In this document: positions 8,541-16,035 of the stretch, one piece after another
Numbering within the stretch: the stretch's first letter is position 1
Layout: each line of letters begins with the position of its first letter
Origin: Parahoeflea alexandrii
Lineage (GTDB): Bacteria > Pseudomonadota > Alphaproteobacteria > Rhizobiales > Rhizobiaceae
Assembly: GCF_024105735.1 (NCBI RefSeq)
Contig: NZ_JAAAML010000001.1
Location: 186,001-250,000, forward strand
DNA length: 64,000 nt
Direction: 5' to 3'
Notes under the pieces: generated by a model
The model's input: only the letters and a program-made list of their open reading frames with translations
What the model was told of the DNA's origin: nothing
Database searches by the model: none
Made by a program: the position numbers and the translations under genes

Positions 8541-9434
8541 TCATTGCGCTGTCTTGAACCACTGCGTCAGATAATCAACGAAAGCTCGAACCTTGGCAGG
8601 CAGATAGCGGCGATGCGGGTAGATTGCGTAGATTCCGCGATCGTTTGACCGGTACTCCTCGAGAATGGGGACAAGCGTGCCGCTCGGCTGACGTTCGCGG
8701 AAAATGAAATCCGGCAGCACTGCAACGCCGAGGCCGGCCTCGGCTGCGCGCATGGCGGTGAGCGGACTGTTGACCTCCAGCCGGCCGTGAACCGTGACCG
8801 CCACCGTGGCGCCATCGGGACCATCGAACCGCCAGTTGTTGAGAAACCTGCCATTGGTGTCGACGATGCAGGGAATACCTGAAAGCTGCGAAGGGTGGGT
8901 TATCGGGCCGTGTTTCTCGATGAATTCGGGTGACGCGCAGGGAATCAATGAAAACGCCGACAGCTTGCGGGCGATGAGTCCTGAATCCTCGAGCTTGGTG
9001 ATGCGGATGGCCACATCGTAGCCCTCCTCGACAAGATCGACGAAACGGTCGTCGGAAATGACTTCGAGCGATATGTCCGGATGGGCGGCGGCAAAATCGA
9101 TCAGCGACCTGCCGATGGCAGCGTCCGCAAAGGTGCGTGGAGCCGAGACACGAATGCGGCCCTTGAGGTCGGTTGAGCCTTCCCTCACGAGGTCCGCAAG
9201 GTTGTCGATTTCCTTGAGGATGTCGGAGGCGGTGCGATAGTAGGTGTGCCCGGCCTCTGTGAGTGAAAACTGCCGGGTTGTCCGGTTGAGCAGCAATGCT
9301 CCCAGATCGTCTTCCAGTTCACGGACATATTTCGATAGCAGCGCCTTGGAACGGCCGACTTTTCTCGCTGCGGCCGAAAAGCCCTCCGCCTCAACGACAT
9401 CGATGAAAGCGCGGATCCGGGTCAATGTGTCCAT
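8541..9434 (-). CDS. LysR-family transcriptional regulator
   Basis: This is a DNA-binding regulator of 297 residues. The N-terminal winged helix-turn-helix covers residues 1-60 (FSAAARKVGRSKALLSKYVR is the recognition region) and is followed by a LysR substrate domain (about 90-295) of the CrgA-like subgroup. The start at 9434 has AGGAAC 8 bases upstream. A longer reading from 9485 adds 17 residues without family support. It lies 93 bases upstream of the DUF1007-metal exporter operon on the same strand. It may regulate that operon, but most LysR proteins act on a divergent neighbour, which here would be the decarboxylase unit with its 544-base upstream region. Confidence 0.9.
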   Translation of the reverse strand: MDTLTRIRAFIDVVEAEGFSAAARKVGRSKALLSKYVRELEDDLGALLLNRTTRQFSLTEAGHTYYRTASDILKEIDNLADLVREGSTDLKGRIRVSAPRTFADAAIGRSLIDFAAAHPDISLEVISDDRFVDLVEEGYDVAIRITKLEDSGLIARKLSAFSLIPCASPEFIEKHGPITHPSQLSGIPCIVDTNGRFLNNWRFDGPDGATVAVTVHGRLEVNSPLTAMRAAEAGLGVAVLPDFIFRERQPSGTLVPILEEYRSNDRGIYAIYPHRRYLPAKVRAFVDYLTQWFKTAQ

Positions 9435-9485
9435 GGGCTGCAGTTCCTTGCGATACACGCCGGCCCGGATCCGGACCGTCATCAT

Positions 9486-9978
9486 TGTTTGAACGATTAC
9501 CGGATATTCGTTCAGGAATGATGTTTTTCAAGGGCAGTGCAAGAAAACACTTGATTGCGACAGCGGAAAACCATAAGTCCGAGTTGCCCAAAGTCGCACG
9601 TGCCTGTGGGTGTCCGCCGACCCTCGATATGGTGAGGAAATCGGTAAGGTACCTGGAACTAACCCCTCCAGTCGTTTCTCCGGCCATCCGGAAGAGCGAG
9701 GACATCTTGAAGCAACGACGGTGCGGGCCTTTCTGGTGTCTGCCGGCTTTCCAACAGCCGGGGTTACTGAAGAGGCACACCTTCATTGCCGGAAGTGCGG
9801 TCGGGTTCTCCCTCCAATCCAAGGCAGACAAGAGCGAACCAACGCCCAGACAGGCGTGGTTCATCGACGCATCAAGCGTACACTCATGCTCCGGTTCCTC
9901 CAAAGGCCGGGCCTGCAAGTGGCCGTACGATGCTCTGTCTAGATATGGCCCCCGCAAGGGCCGGGAACGGAGCACCCG
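9486..9978 (+). ncRNA. long structured 5' leader of the decarboxylase gene (candidate speF-type motif)
   Basis: No convincing protein gene lies between the LysR start and the decarboxylase start (9435-9978), although open frames cross it. The second half is rich in strong hairpins: 9743-9748 with 9756-9761 (CCGGCT/AGCCGG); 9836-9846 with 9853-9862 (GAACCA-A-CGCC/GGCGTGGTTC, one bulged A, six-base loop); and 9947-9951 with 9958-9962 (GGCCC/GGGCC), which ends just before the ribosome binding site CGGAG (9967-9971). A conserved leader RNA, the speF motif, is known upstream of ornithine decarboxylase genes in alphaproteobacteria. Position and length fit, but I cannot align it here. The 5' end is a guess. 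Confidence 0.5.
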
Positions 9979-11112
9979 ATGACGACTGCACGCATTCTCG
10001 ATTTCATTCGCACCCGACGTCCAGATGGCCCTTGCCTGGTGGTCGACCTTGATGTGGTCCGCGACAATTTCCAGTCGTTCCGAAAGGCATTGCCCGACAG
10101 CGCGATCTTCTATGCGGTGAAAGCCAATCCCGCGCCGGAAATCCTGCGTCTGCTTGCAAACCTGGGCTCAAACTTCGATTGCGCGTCCGTCGCCGAAATC
10201 GAAATGGCGCTGAAGGCCGGGGCGACTGCCAATCGGGTGTCCTATGGCAACACCATCAAGAAGGAACGCGACATCGCCCGCGCTCATGCGCTCGGCGTGT
10301 CGCTGTTTGCTGTCGACAGCCACGAGGAAGTTGAAAAGATCGCTCGCGCGGCGCCTGGCGCCCGGGTGTTCTGCCGCGTCCTGACCGATGGGGAAGGCGC
10401 CGAATGGCCGCTGTCGCGCAAGTTCGGCTGCGTTCCTCAGATGGCCGTAGACGTGCTCGTCTATGCCCACCAACTCGGCCTTGTCTCGCATGGGGTGTCG
10501 TTCCATGTCGGTTCGCAGATGACCAAGCTCGATGCCTGGGATTCGGCGCTCGGCGATGCGAAGCGCGTTTTCGACAAGCTGGCCCAGCAGGGCATCTTCC
10601 TCAAGATGGTCAACATGGGCGGCGGTTTTCCGACCCGTTATCTCAAGGATATCCCGACCGCGCAGGCCTATGGTCAGTCGATCTTCGCCTCGCTGCGCAA
10701 GCATTTCGGCAACCAGCTTCCTGAAACCATCATTGAGCCGGGCCGCGGCATGGTCGGCAATGCCGGCGCCATCAAGGCGGAAGTCGTGCTGGTGTCACGC
10801 AAGTCCGATGAGGATGACGTGCGCTGGGTGTTTCTCGATATCGGCAAGTTCGGTGGCCTGGCGGAAACCATGGACGAAGCCATCCGCTATTCGATCGTCA
10901 CCGCACGTGACGGCGACGCGATGGAACCTTGCGTGCTCGCCGGCCCGACCTGCGATTCCGCCGATGTGCTCTATGAAAAGACCCCGTATCCGATGCCGGT
11001 TTCGCTGACCATCGGTGACGAGGTGCTGATCGAAGGCACAGGCGCCTACACGACGACCTACTCGGCTGTCGCCTTCAACGGCTTTGAGCCTCTCCGATCC
11101 TACGTGATCTGA
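9979..11112 (+). CDS. ornithine/lysine decarboxylase (group IV, alanine racemase fold)
   Basis: This is a PLP-dependent decarboxylase of 377 residues that makes putrescine (or cadaverine), the first step of polyamine synthesis, in the cytosol. The PLP lysine is Lys48 in FYAVKANP. H-V-G-S-Q at 176-180, the phosphate-binding G-G-G-F (214-217), E-P-G-R (253-256) and the catalytic Cys325-Asp326 in AGPTCDSADVLYE are all intact. The length and the short N-terminus match the bacterial/eukaryotic-like group IV ornithine decarboxylases of rhizobia, not the large fold-type I SpeC/SpeF enzymes. Diaminopimelate decarboxylase is less likely given the length and motifs. The long leader suggests control by polyamines or a related signal. 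A GNAT gene follows. Confidence 0.9.
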   Translation: MTTARILDFIRTRRPDGPCLVVDLDVVRDNFQSFRKALPDSAIFYAVKANPAPEILRLLANLGSNFDCASVAEIEMALKAGATANRVSYGNTIKKERDIARAHALGVSLFAVDSHEEVEKIARAAPGARVFCRVLTDGEGAEWPLSRKFGCVPQMAVDVLVYAHQLGLVSHGVSFHVGSQMTKLDAWDSALGDAKRVFDKLAQQGIFLKMVNMGGGFPTRYLKDIPTAQAYGQSIFASLRKHFGNQLPETIIEPGRGMVGNAGAIKAEVVLVSRKSDEDDVRWVFLDIGKFGGLAETMDEAIRYSIVTARDGDAMEPCVLAGPTCDSADVLYEKTPYPMPVSLTIGDEVLIEGTGAYTTTYSAVAFNGFEPLRSYVI

Positions 11113-11128
11113 ACGGAATCTCCGTTCA
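11110..11128 (+). terminator. hairpin overlapping the decarboxylase stop codon
   Basis: A perfect 8-bp repeat (TGAACGGA / TCCGTTCA) with a 3-base loop includes the TGA stop codon. Only a weak T/C-rich run follows, so it probably attenuates rather than stops transcription into the downstream GNAT gene. Confidence 0.45.
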
Positions 11129-11172
11129 GATCTTCCCTTCCGCGCGCATGGAATGCTTGCGGAGGGGTACCT

Positions 11173-11790
11173 GTGTCCCGTTTTCATGGTGCCGTGGCCG
11201 AGGATTTGCCGATGACATCCGATCTCATGAGTTTCAGTGAAAAGAGCTTCGTTGTCGAAGATGAAGCTGAAGGCGATAGGCTGGCGCGTGAAGCCCTGCT
11301 TGATTGCGCCATGGGTCCTGGACGGCGGCGCAAGAGTTCCGAGAAGCTTCGCAATGGGCGGCTGCCTTCGAGCGGGCTTGCATTTGTTGTGCGCAATGGA
11401 ACGGGGCAGGTTATCGGCACTGTGCGGCTTTGGGATGTTGCGGCAGGCGGCAGATCATTGCTTCTCCTCGGTCCACTCGCCGTCGATGCGTCGAGCGAGG
11501 GGAAGGGTATCGGCTCCGTGCTGATGCGGCATGCCATCACCCGGGCCAAAGAACAGGGCCATGGTGCCATTATCCTGGTGGGCGATGCGCCCTACTATCA
11601 GCGTTTTGGTTTTTCTGCCGGAAAGACCGGTTCGCTGATGATGCCGGGTCCGGTCGAGCGGGACCGTTTGCTGGGTGTTGACCTCAAGCCGGGCTATCTC
11701 GACGGGCTTGCTGGTTTGCTCGTGGCTTCCGGCCGGCGATGGCTGCGCCGGAACAACAGGGACAACGCCAGAGAGCTGCAAGCTGCCTGA
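11173..11790 (+). CDS. GNAT N-acetyltransferase downstream of the decarboxylase
   Basis: This is a YhbS-like GNAT acetyltransferase of up to 205 residues. The cofactor loop is GPLAVDASSEGKGIGSVLMR (about 98-117, with the G-K-G-I-G-S variant of Q/R-x-x-G-x-G/A), then GDAPYYQRFGFSAG (about 138-151). The GTG start at 11173 has GGAGGGG 5 bases upstream. An alternative ATG at 11212 with GAGGA would remove 13 residues, and both are credible. It lies 60 bases after the ornithine decarboxylase gene. An acetyltransferase next to a diamine-producing enzyme could act on polyamines, but GNAT substrates cannot be read from sequence and the neighbourhood is the only hint. Confidence 0.82.
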   Translation: MSRFHGAVAEDLPMTSDLMSFSEKSFVVEDEAEGDRLAREALLDCAMGPGRRRKSSEKLRNGRLPSSGLAFVVRNGTGQVIGTVRLWDVAAGGRSLLLLGPLAVDASSEGKGIGSVLMRHAITRAKEQGHGAIILVGDAPYYQRFGFSAGKTGSLMMPGPVERDRLLGVDLKPGYLDGLAGLLVASGRRWLRRNNRDNARELQAA

Positions 11791-11802
11791 AAGGCCAGTT
11801 CC

Positions 11803-12075
11803 TCAGTATCCTTCGGGACGTTCATCGCTGGTGATGGTGATGTTTCCCTGCCGGCATTTGTAGACGCGCTTGGGGACGTTGCTTTCGGTGCCATAGACTT
11901 CAAACGCGGTGGTGCAGTCAGGTGTTGCGGCACCCTGGGTATCCTTGAAATCGACCGCCGGACCAGTTTGCTGAACCACGCCCGGCAGGTTGTTGAAGTC
12001 CAGGTCCTGGGCGATACCGGTGCTGCACATCGAGCCCAGGGCCAGGGCCGCGAATATCAAGCGGAGATGGGTCAT
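11803..12075 (-). CDS. small secreted protein, hypothetical
   Basis: This encodes a 90-residue protein with a standard signal peptide (LIFAALALGSMCSTGIAQ, cut near residue 22). The mature part is about 68 residues with two cysteines (in PDCTTAFEVYG and VYKCRQGNI) that could form a disulfide in the periplasm. The start at 12075 follows GGGAGCAAG on the coding strand and begins the signal peptide directly. The longer frame to 12213 is not supported. It lies 94 bases downstream of the sugar dehydrogenase gene on the same strand, so it may belong to that unit. I recognise no family. Confidence 0.68.
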   Translation of the reverse strand: MTHLRLIFAALALGSMCSTGIAQDLDFNNLPGVVQQTGPAVDFKDTQGAATPDCTTAFEVYGTESNVPKRVYKCRQGNITITSDERPEGY

Positions 12076-12169
12076 GACCTTGCTCCCTTCGGTTTGGCAC
12101 TGACAGAGTAGGGCAAACCGGTGAAGATGGCCACGTTGCCTCCGCGGCGGTGTCAACGTCCTTATGCTC

Positions 12170-13786
12170 CTATCTGACAGAGGCGGCGATGGCGTCGACG
12201 GAACGCAGTGCAAGTGCCGCGATGGTCAGCGTCGGATTTGCAGTTGCAGAGGTCGGGAAAGTGCCTGATCCGAGCAGGAACAGATTCGGGTGGTCAAAAC
12301 TGCGCAGGTCGGAATCCACCACCGCACTGGATGCATCGGCGCCCATCCGGACGGTGCCGATGATATGTCCCGCCCCCTGGATGTCCGGGGAGTGTTGGAT
12401 GTTTCTTGCGCCCAATGCCTTGAACACCTCGTCATGAGCCTTTTCTGCAGCTTCAAGGCCGTTGCGGGTATAGTCATCGAAATCGTAATGTATCCGCGGC
12501 AGAGGAACGCCGTTGGCATCGCGCTTTTCCGGATCGAGGGTTATGCGGTTTTCAGCATCGGGTGACTGTTCCACCAGGGAAGCGAGCCGGATCTGCCGGG
12601 AGGCGGCATCCTTGAGAGCTGCATCCAGCTCCTCGCCACGCAAACCCTGAGCGGCAAGAGCCGCAGCCGTGGTCGTTGGTGCGCCGGTGGGCCAGCTGTG
12701 CCCATCGTTGCCGATTTCGATCCTGAAGGCGCCGCGTTCCTGGCGGAAATCGCCATCGCGGAGATTTTCTATCCCCGAGGTCGAGAGCGGGCCGCGATAG
12801 GGGAAAACAGGTTCTGCGGCTTCCGCCCAGCTGAGCCGCGTCGGGTGATCCATGAGGTTGCGTCCGACCTGATCGGAACTGTTGGCGACTCCGTTCGGGG
12901 CGTTTTCCTGCGCCGAGTTCAACAACAACCGGGGTGTTTCAACAGCATGAGCGGCGACGATGACAACCTTGCCGGAAGCGGTTCCGGTGCTGCCGTCGGC
13001 CCGCCGGAAATCGACAGAGGAGATCGATCCGTCGCTCCCGACATTAAGTCGGGTTGCCGTGGTTTCGGAATGAACTTGGGCGCCGGCACTCTCGGCCAGC
13101 GCGACGTGGACTGTCGCGTCATACTTGGCCTGAATCGGGCATATCGGGATGCATGAATTGTTGCCGCAGCACTCCGGTCTCTCCTGACGGTAGACCGAGT
13201 TGCGGCCCTGAGGCGTGGAGCTTACCTGGTAGGGCGTGCCATCCAGCGCTGACGCGAAATGCTTGTCGAGATAGGTCATCGGAATCTGCGGCATGGGGAA
13301 ATCGCCAGACCGCGGTGAGCCGAGGTCTTCGTTCGAGTTGCCTGCAACCCCGATCTCGTTTTCGGCGGCGAGGTAGAAGGGCTCGAGATCGTCATAACTG
13401 ATCGGCCAGTCCACGCCTTGCCCGTAAAGGGATTTCAGTTTGAAGTCCGAGGGAAGGTTACGCAGGGTTGTTCCGAGCCAGTGCCAGGTGGTTCCGCCCA
13501 GGACCTTGATATAGGTCGACTTGAACAGCTCAGGCCCCTGCTGCTGGTAGAAGTCCTCGATCCGGTGGGTGAGCGGGTGAGCGGCTTCGGGATCGTTCGG
13601 ATAGGCGGATTCCGGGACCTTGATCTTGGCGTTCCAGAACCTTTCCACCGCCTCGTACCGATCAATGCGCTTTCCGGATTCGAGGAAGGCGACGGTCAGC
13701 CCTTGGGCTGCAAGTTTTGCACCGGCGATGGCTCCCGCCACGCCGGTTCCGATGATCAAGATGTCTGCAGTAATGTCATTGGCCAT
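12170..13786 (-). CDS. FAD/iron-sulfur sugar dehydrogenase, catalytic subunit (GMC family)
   Basis: This is a GMC-family flavoprotein of 538 residues that probably oxidises a sugar or sugar alcohol on the periplasmic side. The FAD dinucleotide fold is ILIIGTGVAGAIAGAKLA at residues 9-26, with Glu36 ending the second strand. The motif C206-C207-x4-C212-x3-C216 (ECCGNNSCIPICPIQAKYD) has the same spacing as the 3Fe-4S site of Burkholderia FAD-glucose dehydrogenase. The GMC C-terminal block (GTFPTSATANPTLTIAALAL) is near 508-527. There is no signal peptide. In this family the catalytic subunit is exported by riding on the Tat-targeted small subunit, encoded 46 bases upstream. GGGAG precedes the ATG. 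The substrate is unknown; gluconate, glucose, sorbitol and fructose enzymes are all related. Confidence 0.88.
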   Translation of the reverse strand: MANDITADILIIGTGVAGAIAGAKLAAQGLTVAFLESGKRIDRYEAVERFWNAKIKVPESAYPNDPEAAHPLTHRIEDFYQQQGPELFKSTYIKVLGGTTWHWLGTTLRNLPSDFKLKSLYGQGVDWPISYDDLEPFYLAAENEIGVAGNSNEDLGSPRSGDFPMPQIPMTYLDKHFASALDGTPYQVSSTPQGRNSVYRQERPECCGNNSCIPICPIQAKYDATVHVALAESAGAQVHSETTATRLNVGSDGSISSVDFRRADGSTGTASGKVVIVAAHAVETPRLLLNSAQENAPNGVANSSDQVGRNLMDHPTRLSWAEAAEPVFPYRGPLSTSGIENLRDGDFRQERGAFRIEIGNDGHSWPTGAPTTTAAALAAQGLRGEELDAALKDAASRQIRLASLVEQSPDAENRITLDPEKRDANGVPLPRIHYDFDDYTRNGLEAAEKAHDEVFKALGARNIQHSPDIQGAGHIIGTVRMGADASSAVVDSDLRSFDHPNLFLLGSGTFPTSATANPTLTIAALALRSVDAIAASVR

Positions 13787-13832
13787 GAATCTGGCTCCCG
13801 GTAGTCAAAAAATCGCGCGGCGGAGAGGTGGG

Positions 13833-14276
13833 TCAGCCGGCTGGAGGTTCGGCCCAGTATCCCATCGCTCCACCGCAGTAGCCCATAGGCTTGGTGAAAC
13901 TCATGGCCTGCCACATCAGCGCGTCCGTGTAGGTTAGGACATCGTTGCTGTCCGGATCGGGCGAGACGCCACTGTACCAGGCAGCAACGATTTCATTTGC
14001 CAGTTCCTGATTGTCGGTCCCATCCACCAGTGAGGCGAGTTCATCTGCCCTGCCGGTTGCCTTGAACGCTTCAAGCATGGCAGTGGCGATGTCACCGGAA
14101 AGGTCGTCTTTGCGGGTCAGGCGTTCTGACAGGGCAAGGAAACGCTCCGGATCGAGCTCAGCGGCCGAGGCGGCGCCCGGCCATTGTGCAAAGGCCGCAA
14201 GAGCTGCAGCGGACCCGCCGATGAGAAGATGACGCCGTGTGGGCGAATACTGGCTGGGAATCTTGGCTCGGGGCAT
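13833..14276 (-). CDS. sugar dehydrogenase small (gamma) subunit with Tat signal
   Basis: This is the small subunit of the FAD-dependent sugar dehydrogenase family (FAD-SLDH type), needed for folding and export of the catalytic subunit. It has 147 residues. The Tat signal is S-P-T-R-R-H-L-L-I-G-G-S-A-A-A-L-A-A-F-A (from about residue 12), with cleavage after A-S-A-A near residue 38. Family landmarks are FLALSERLTRKDDLSG, IVAAWYSGV, LTYTDALMW and the terminal Y-C-G-G-A-M-G-Y-W-A. The start at 14276 has AAGGAG 5 bases upstream. A GTG at 14297 is less likely. The order small-large matches known operons, but the third gene, the cytochrome c electron-transfer subunit, is absent on both sides. Confidence 0.86.
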   Translation of the reverse strand: MPRAKIPSQYSPTRRHLLIGGSAAALAAFAQWPGAASAAELDPERFLALSERLTRKDDLSGDIATAMLEAFKATGRADELASLVDGTDNQELANEIVAAWYSGVSPDPDSNDVLTYTDALMWQAMSFTKPMGYCGGAMGYWAEPPAG

Positions 14277-14394
14277 CCTATCTCCTTGCGTCTTCACTCA
14301 GCTAACGCCCGAGGGCACCAAAGGTTCCCGATCAAACCGGAAACACGCTGGCGGCCACGTTCAGGGGTTGGAGCCGTCACTTCGGCTTCTCCGA

Positions 14395-14423
14395 TTGACA
14401 ATGTGCTTCGGGATCCCTATCTG
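14395..14423 (+). promoter_or_regulatory. possible sigma-70 promoter for the 14.57 kb gene
   Basis: TTGACA (14395-14400) is followed after 17 bases by TATCTG. The -35 is perfect but the -10 matches only in TAT. It lies about 150 bases before the start codon. The rest of 14277-14573 holds no gene that I can support apart from the inverted repeat at 14507-14558. Confidence 0.35.
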
Positions 14424-14506
14424 GGCGTCTTCGGGTCTGGAGCCCCGGCCGTCCGCAGGCGTGAGCCATGGTGAAGCCTCCAGCTTTCGAGCAGTCACCT
14501 TTTTCG

Positions 14507-14558
14507 ATGACATGCCAGATGGTGGAATGCGGATACCCCAAAGTCAAAGGCATGTCAT
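14507..14558 (+). promoter_or_regulatory. long-armed inverted repeat in the 5' UTR, next to the ribosome binding site
   Basis: Perfect 10-bp arms ATGACATGCC (14507-14516) and GGCATGTCAT (14549-14558) enclose 32 bases. CAGGAG, the ribosome binding site of the gene at 14574, follows within two bases. It could be an mRNA stem that affects ribosome access, or a protein-binding site. Confidence 0.5.
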
Positions 14559-14573
14559 GACAGGAGAACTGCC

Positions 14574-15020
14574 ATGCGTGATGACACGCCACTGCCAAAT
14601 CTGAGTACATTGAAGGATCAGGCGAAGCGCCTGAGAAGCCGGCTGCAGGCCGGCGGCGAGACAATCGGCCACTCTCGCGCGCTGGAACTGATCGCTGCCC
14701 AATACGGGTACAACGACTGGAACACCTTGCACGCCGCGCTGGGCAATCGGCGGGGTCCGGAAAGCCTTGCTCCCGGCGCCCGCGTGACCGGGGCCTATCT
14801 CGGGCAGCCGTTCTCGGCGCGAGTGGTCGGCATTCACGCCATCACCTCGTCACCGGGAAGTTACAGGGTGTCGCTGGATCTGGATGAAGCGGTGGACGTT
14901 GTCACCTTCGACAGCTTCTCGTCGTTTCGGAAACGGGTCAATGGCGTCATCGGCAAGGATGGCGTGAGCCAGGCCCGAACGTCGAACGGCCGTCCGCAAC
15001 TGGAGCTGTCCTGGTCGTGA
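14574..15020 (+). CDS. small protein with glyoxalase-superfamily-like N-terminal motif
   Basis: This encodes a soluble 148-residue protein. The N-terminal stretch of about 50 residues (LSTLKDQAKRLRSRL near 10-24, then HSRALELIAAQYGYNDWNTL near 33-52) is a widespread small motif that databases place with glyoxalase-superfamily proteins. The HS-x-ALE-x-x-A-x-x-x-G-Y-x-D-W-N-T-L pattern is its signature. The remaining 95 residues form a separate beta-rich region, beginning PGARVTGAYLGQPFSARVVG. GGAG precedes the ATG. Biochemical function is unknown. The 5' UTR carries the inverted repeat noted above. It is convergent with the WD40 gene. Confidence 0.75.
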   Translation: MRDDTPLPNLSTLKDQAKRLRSRLQAGGETIGHSRALELIAAQYGYNDWNTLHAALGNRRGPESLAPGARVTGAYLGQPFSARVVGIHAITSSPGSYRVSLDLDEAVDVVTFDSFSSFRKRVNGVIGKDGVSQARTSNGRPQLELSWS

Positions 15021-15032
15021 CCGTGGCGGCTG

Positions 15033-16022
15033 TCATCCAGCGATGTCGACAACGCCACAATCGCCTGCTTGCGATCCAAACGCGAGCAGGCGACCTGGCC
15101 TGTTCCATGCCAGAGAGGTGATCGGGCCCTTGCCCGGGCGGCGCAACAGCGCCTCCTTGCTGTCGGCAATGCGCACGGCGAGCACCATACCGTCGCCGAA
15201 CCCGATGGCGACGAGATCTTCGACCGGATGACAGGCGACGCACGTCACCATGGTGTCAGCCCGCTGGCCGAGTTCGAGTGGAGCCTTGCCCATGGGACCA
15301 TCCTTGCCCGAAAACGGCCAGACAATTGCGGATGGTGCGCCGGACGAGGCGAGCCACTTGCCCTTGTTCGACCATGACAGTGATTTGACCTTGGCCGGAT
15401 AGCCGGTCATGCGCATGTGGCGCTGTTCACCGCCCGGCTTGCCATCCAGCTTCCAGCCGTGCAGTGCGTTCTCCTGCATGGCGGTCACGAGGAACCGGTT
15501 GTCGGGGCTGAACAGGACCTGGTTGTGGGCACCTTTCCATTCGAAATCCATGGCCGGCGCGCTGCCGTGCACGAAGGTCAGCGACACACCATTGTAACGG
15601 GCCATCGCCAGCCGCAACCCCTTGGGGGCAAAGGCAAGCCCCTCGATGGTCCGTGCCTCTTCGAATGTCCGTTCGGTACCATCGGCCAGCAGTACCGTTG
15701 CTGCGCGACCTTCGGCGAATGCAACGGCACCTTGCGGCCCTGCGGCGATGGCACTGACCCATTTGCGGGCCGGGGCACGCAATGTGGTCTCGCTGCCATC
15801 GGCGCCGAGCCGCATCACCTTGCCGTCCTCGCCGCCGGTAACCAGGCTCTTGCCGTCCCAACCGACTGCGCTGCACAGCAAGCCGTCATGCAGGGTGTGG
15901 CGGTGTGTTCCGTGATCAAGGCGAACAACCTCCCCGGAGGCAAGTGCAAAGACCGGAACGTCGTCCAGAAATACAGCCGTGAGGCAATGGTCATCAATGT
16001 CGATAGGCGCGACAGTCGGCAT
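15033..16022 (-). CDS. WD40-repeat protein encoded after CobW
   Basis: This is a cytosolic beta-propeller of 329 residues made of WD40-like blades. Recurrent blade cores include LLCSAVGWDGKSLVTGGEDG (about 48-67), KGAHNQVLFSPDNRFLVTAM near 160-180 and VKSLSWSNKGKWLASSGAPS near 208-227. The start at 16022 follows GGAAAGCAATC; the longer frame to 16124 overlaps the CobW gene in another frame. Only 13 bases separate it from the CobW stop codon, so both are in one operon. A WD40 protein beside a CobW-type GTPase recurs in alphaproteobacteria and may be a scaffold or client of metal delivery. That role is inferred. Confidence 0.82.
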   Translation of the reverse strand: MPTVAPIDIDDHCLTAVFLDDVPVFALASGEVVRLDHGTHRHTLHDGLLCSAVGWDGKSLVTGGEDGKVMRLGADGSETTLRAPARKWVSAIAAGPQGAVAFAEGRAATVLLADGTERTFEEARTIEGLAFAPKGLRLAMARYNGVSLTFVHGSAPAMDFEWKGAHNQVLFSPDNRFLVTAMQENALHGWKLDGKPGGEQRHMRMTGYPAKVKSLSWSNKGKWLASSGAPSAIVWPFSGKDGPMGKAPLELGQRADTMVTCVACHPVEDLVAIGFGDGMVLAVRIADSKEALLRRPGKGPITSLAWNRPGRLLAFGSQAGDCGVVDIAG

Positions 16023-16035
16023 GAGATTGCTTTCC

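Noticed and set aside
9425-9982. plus-strand frames across the decarboxylase leader as a protein gene
   Set aside because: The translated sequence has no family pattern or good start site. The DNA shows hairpins better explained as a leader RNA.
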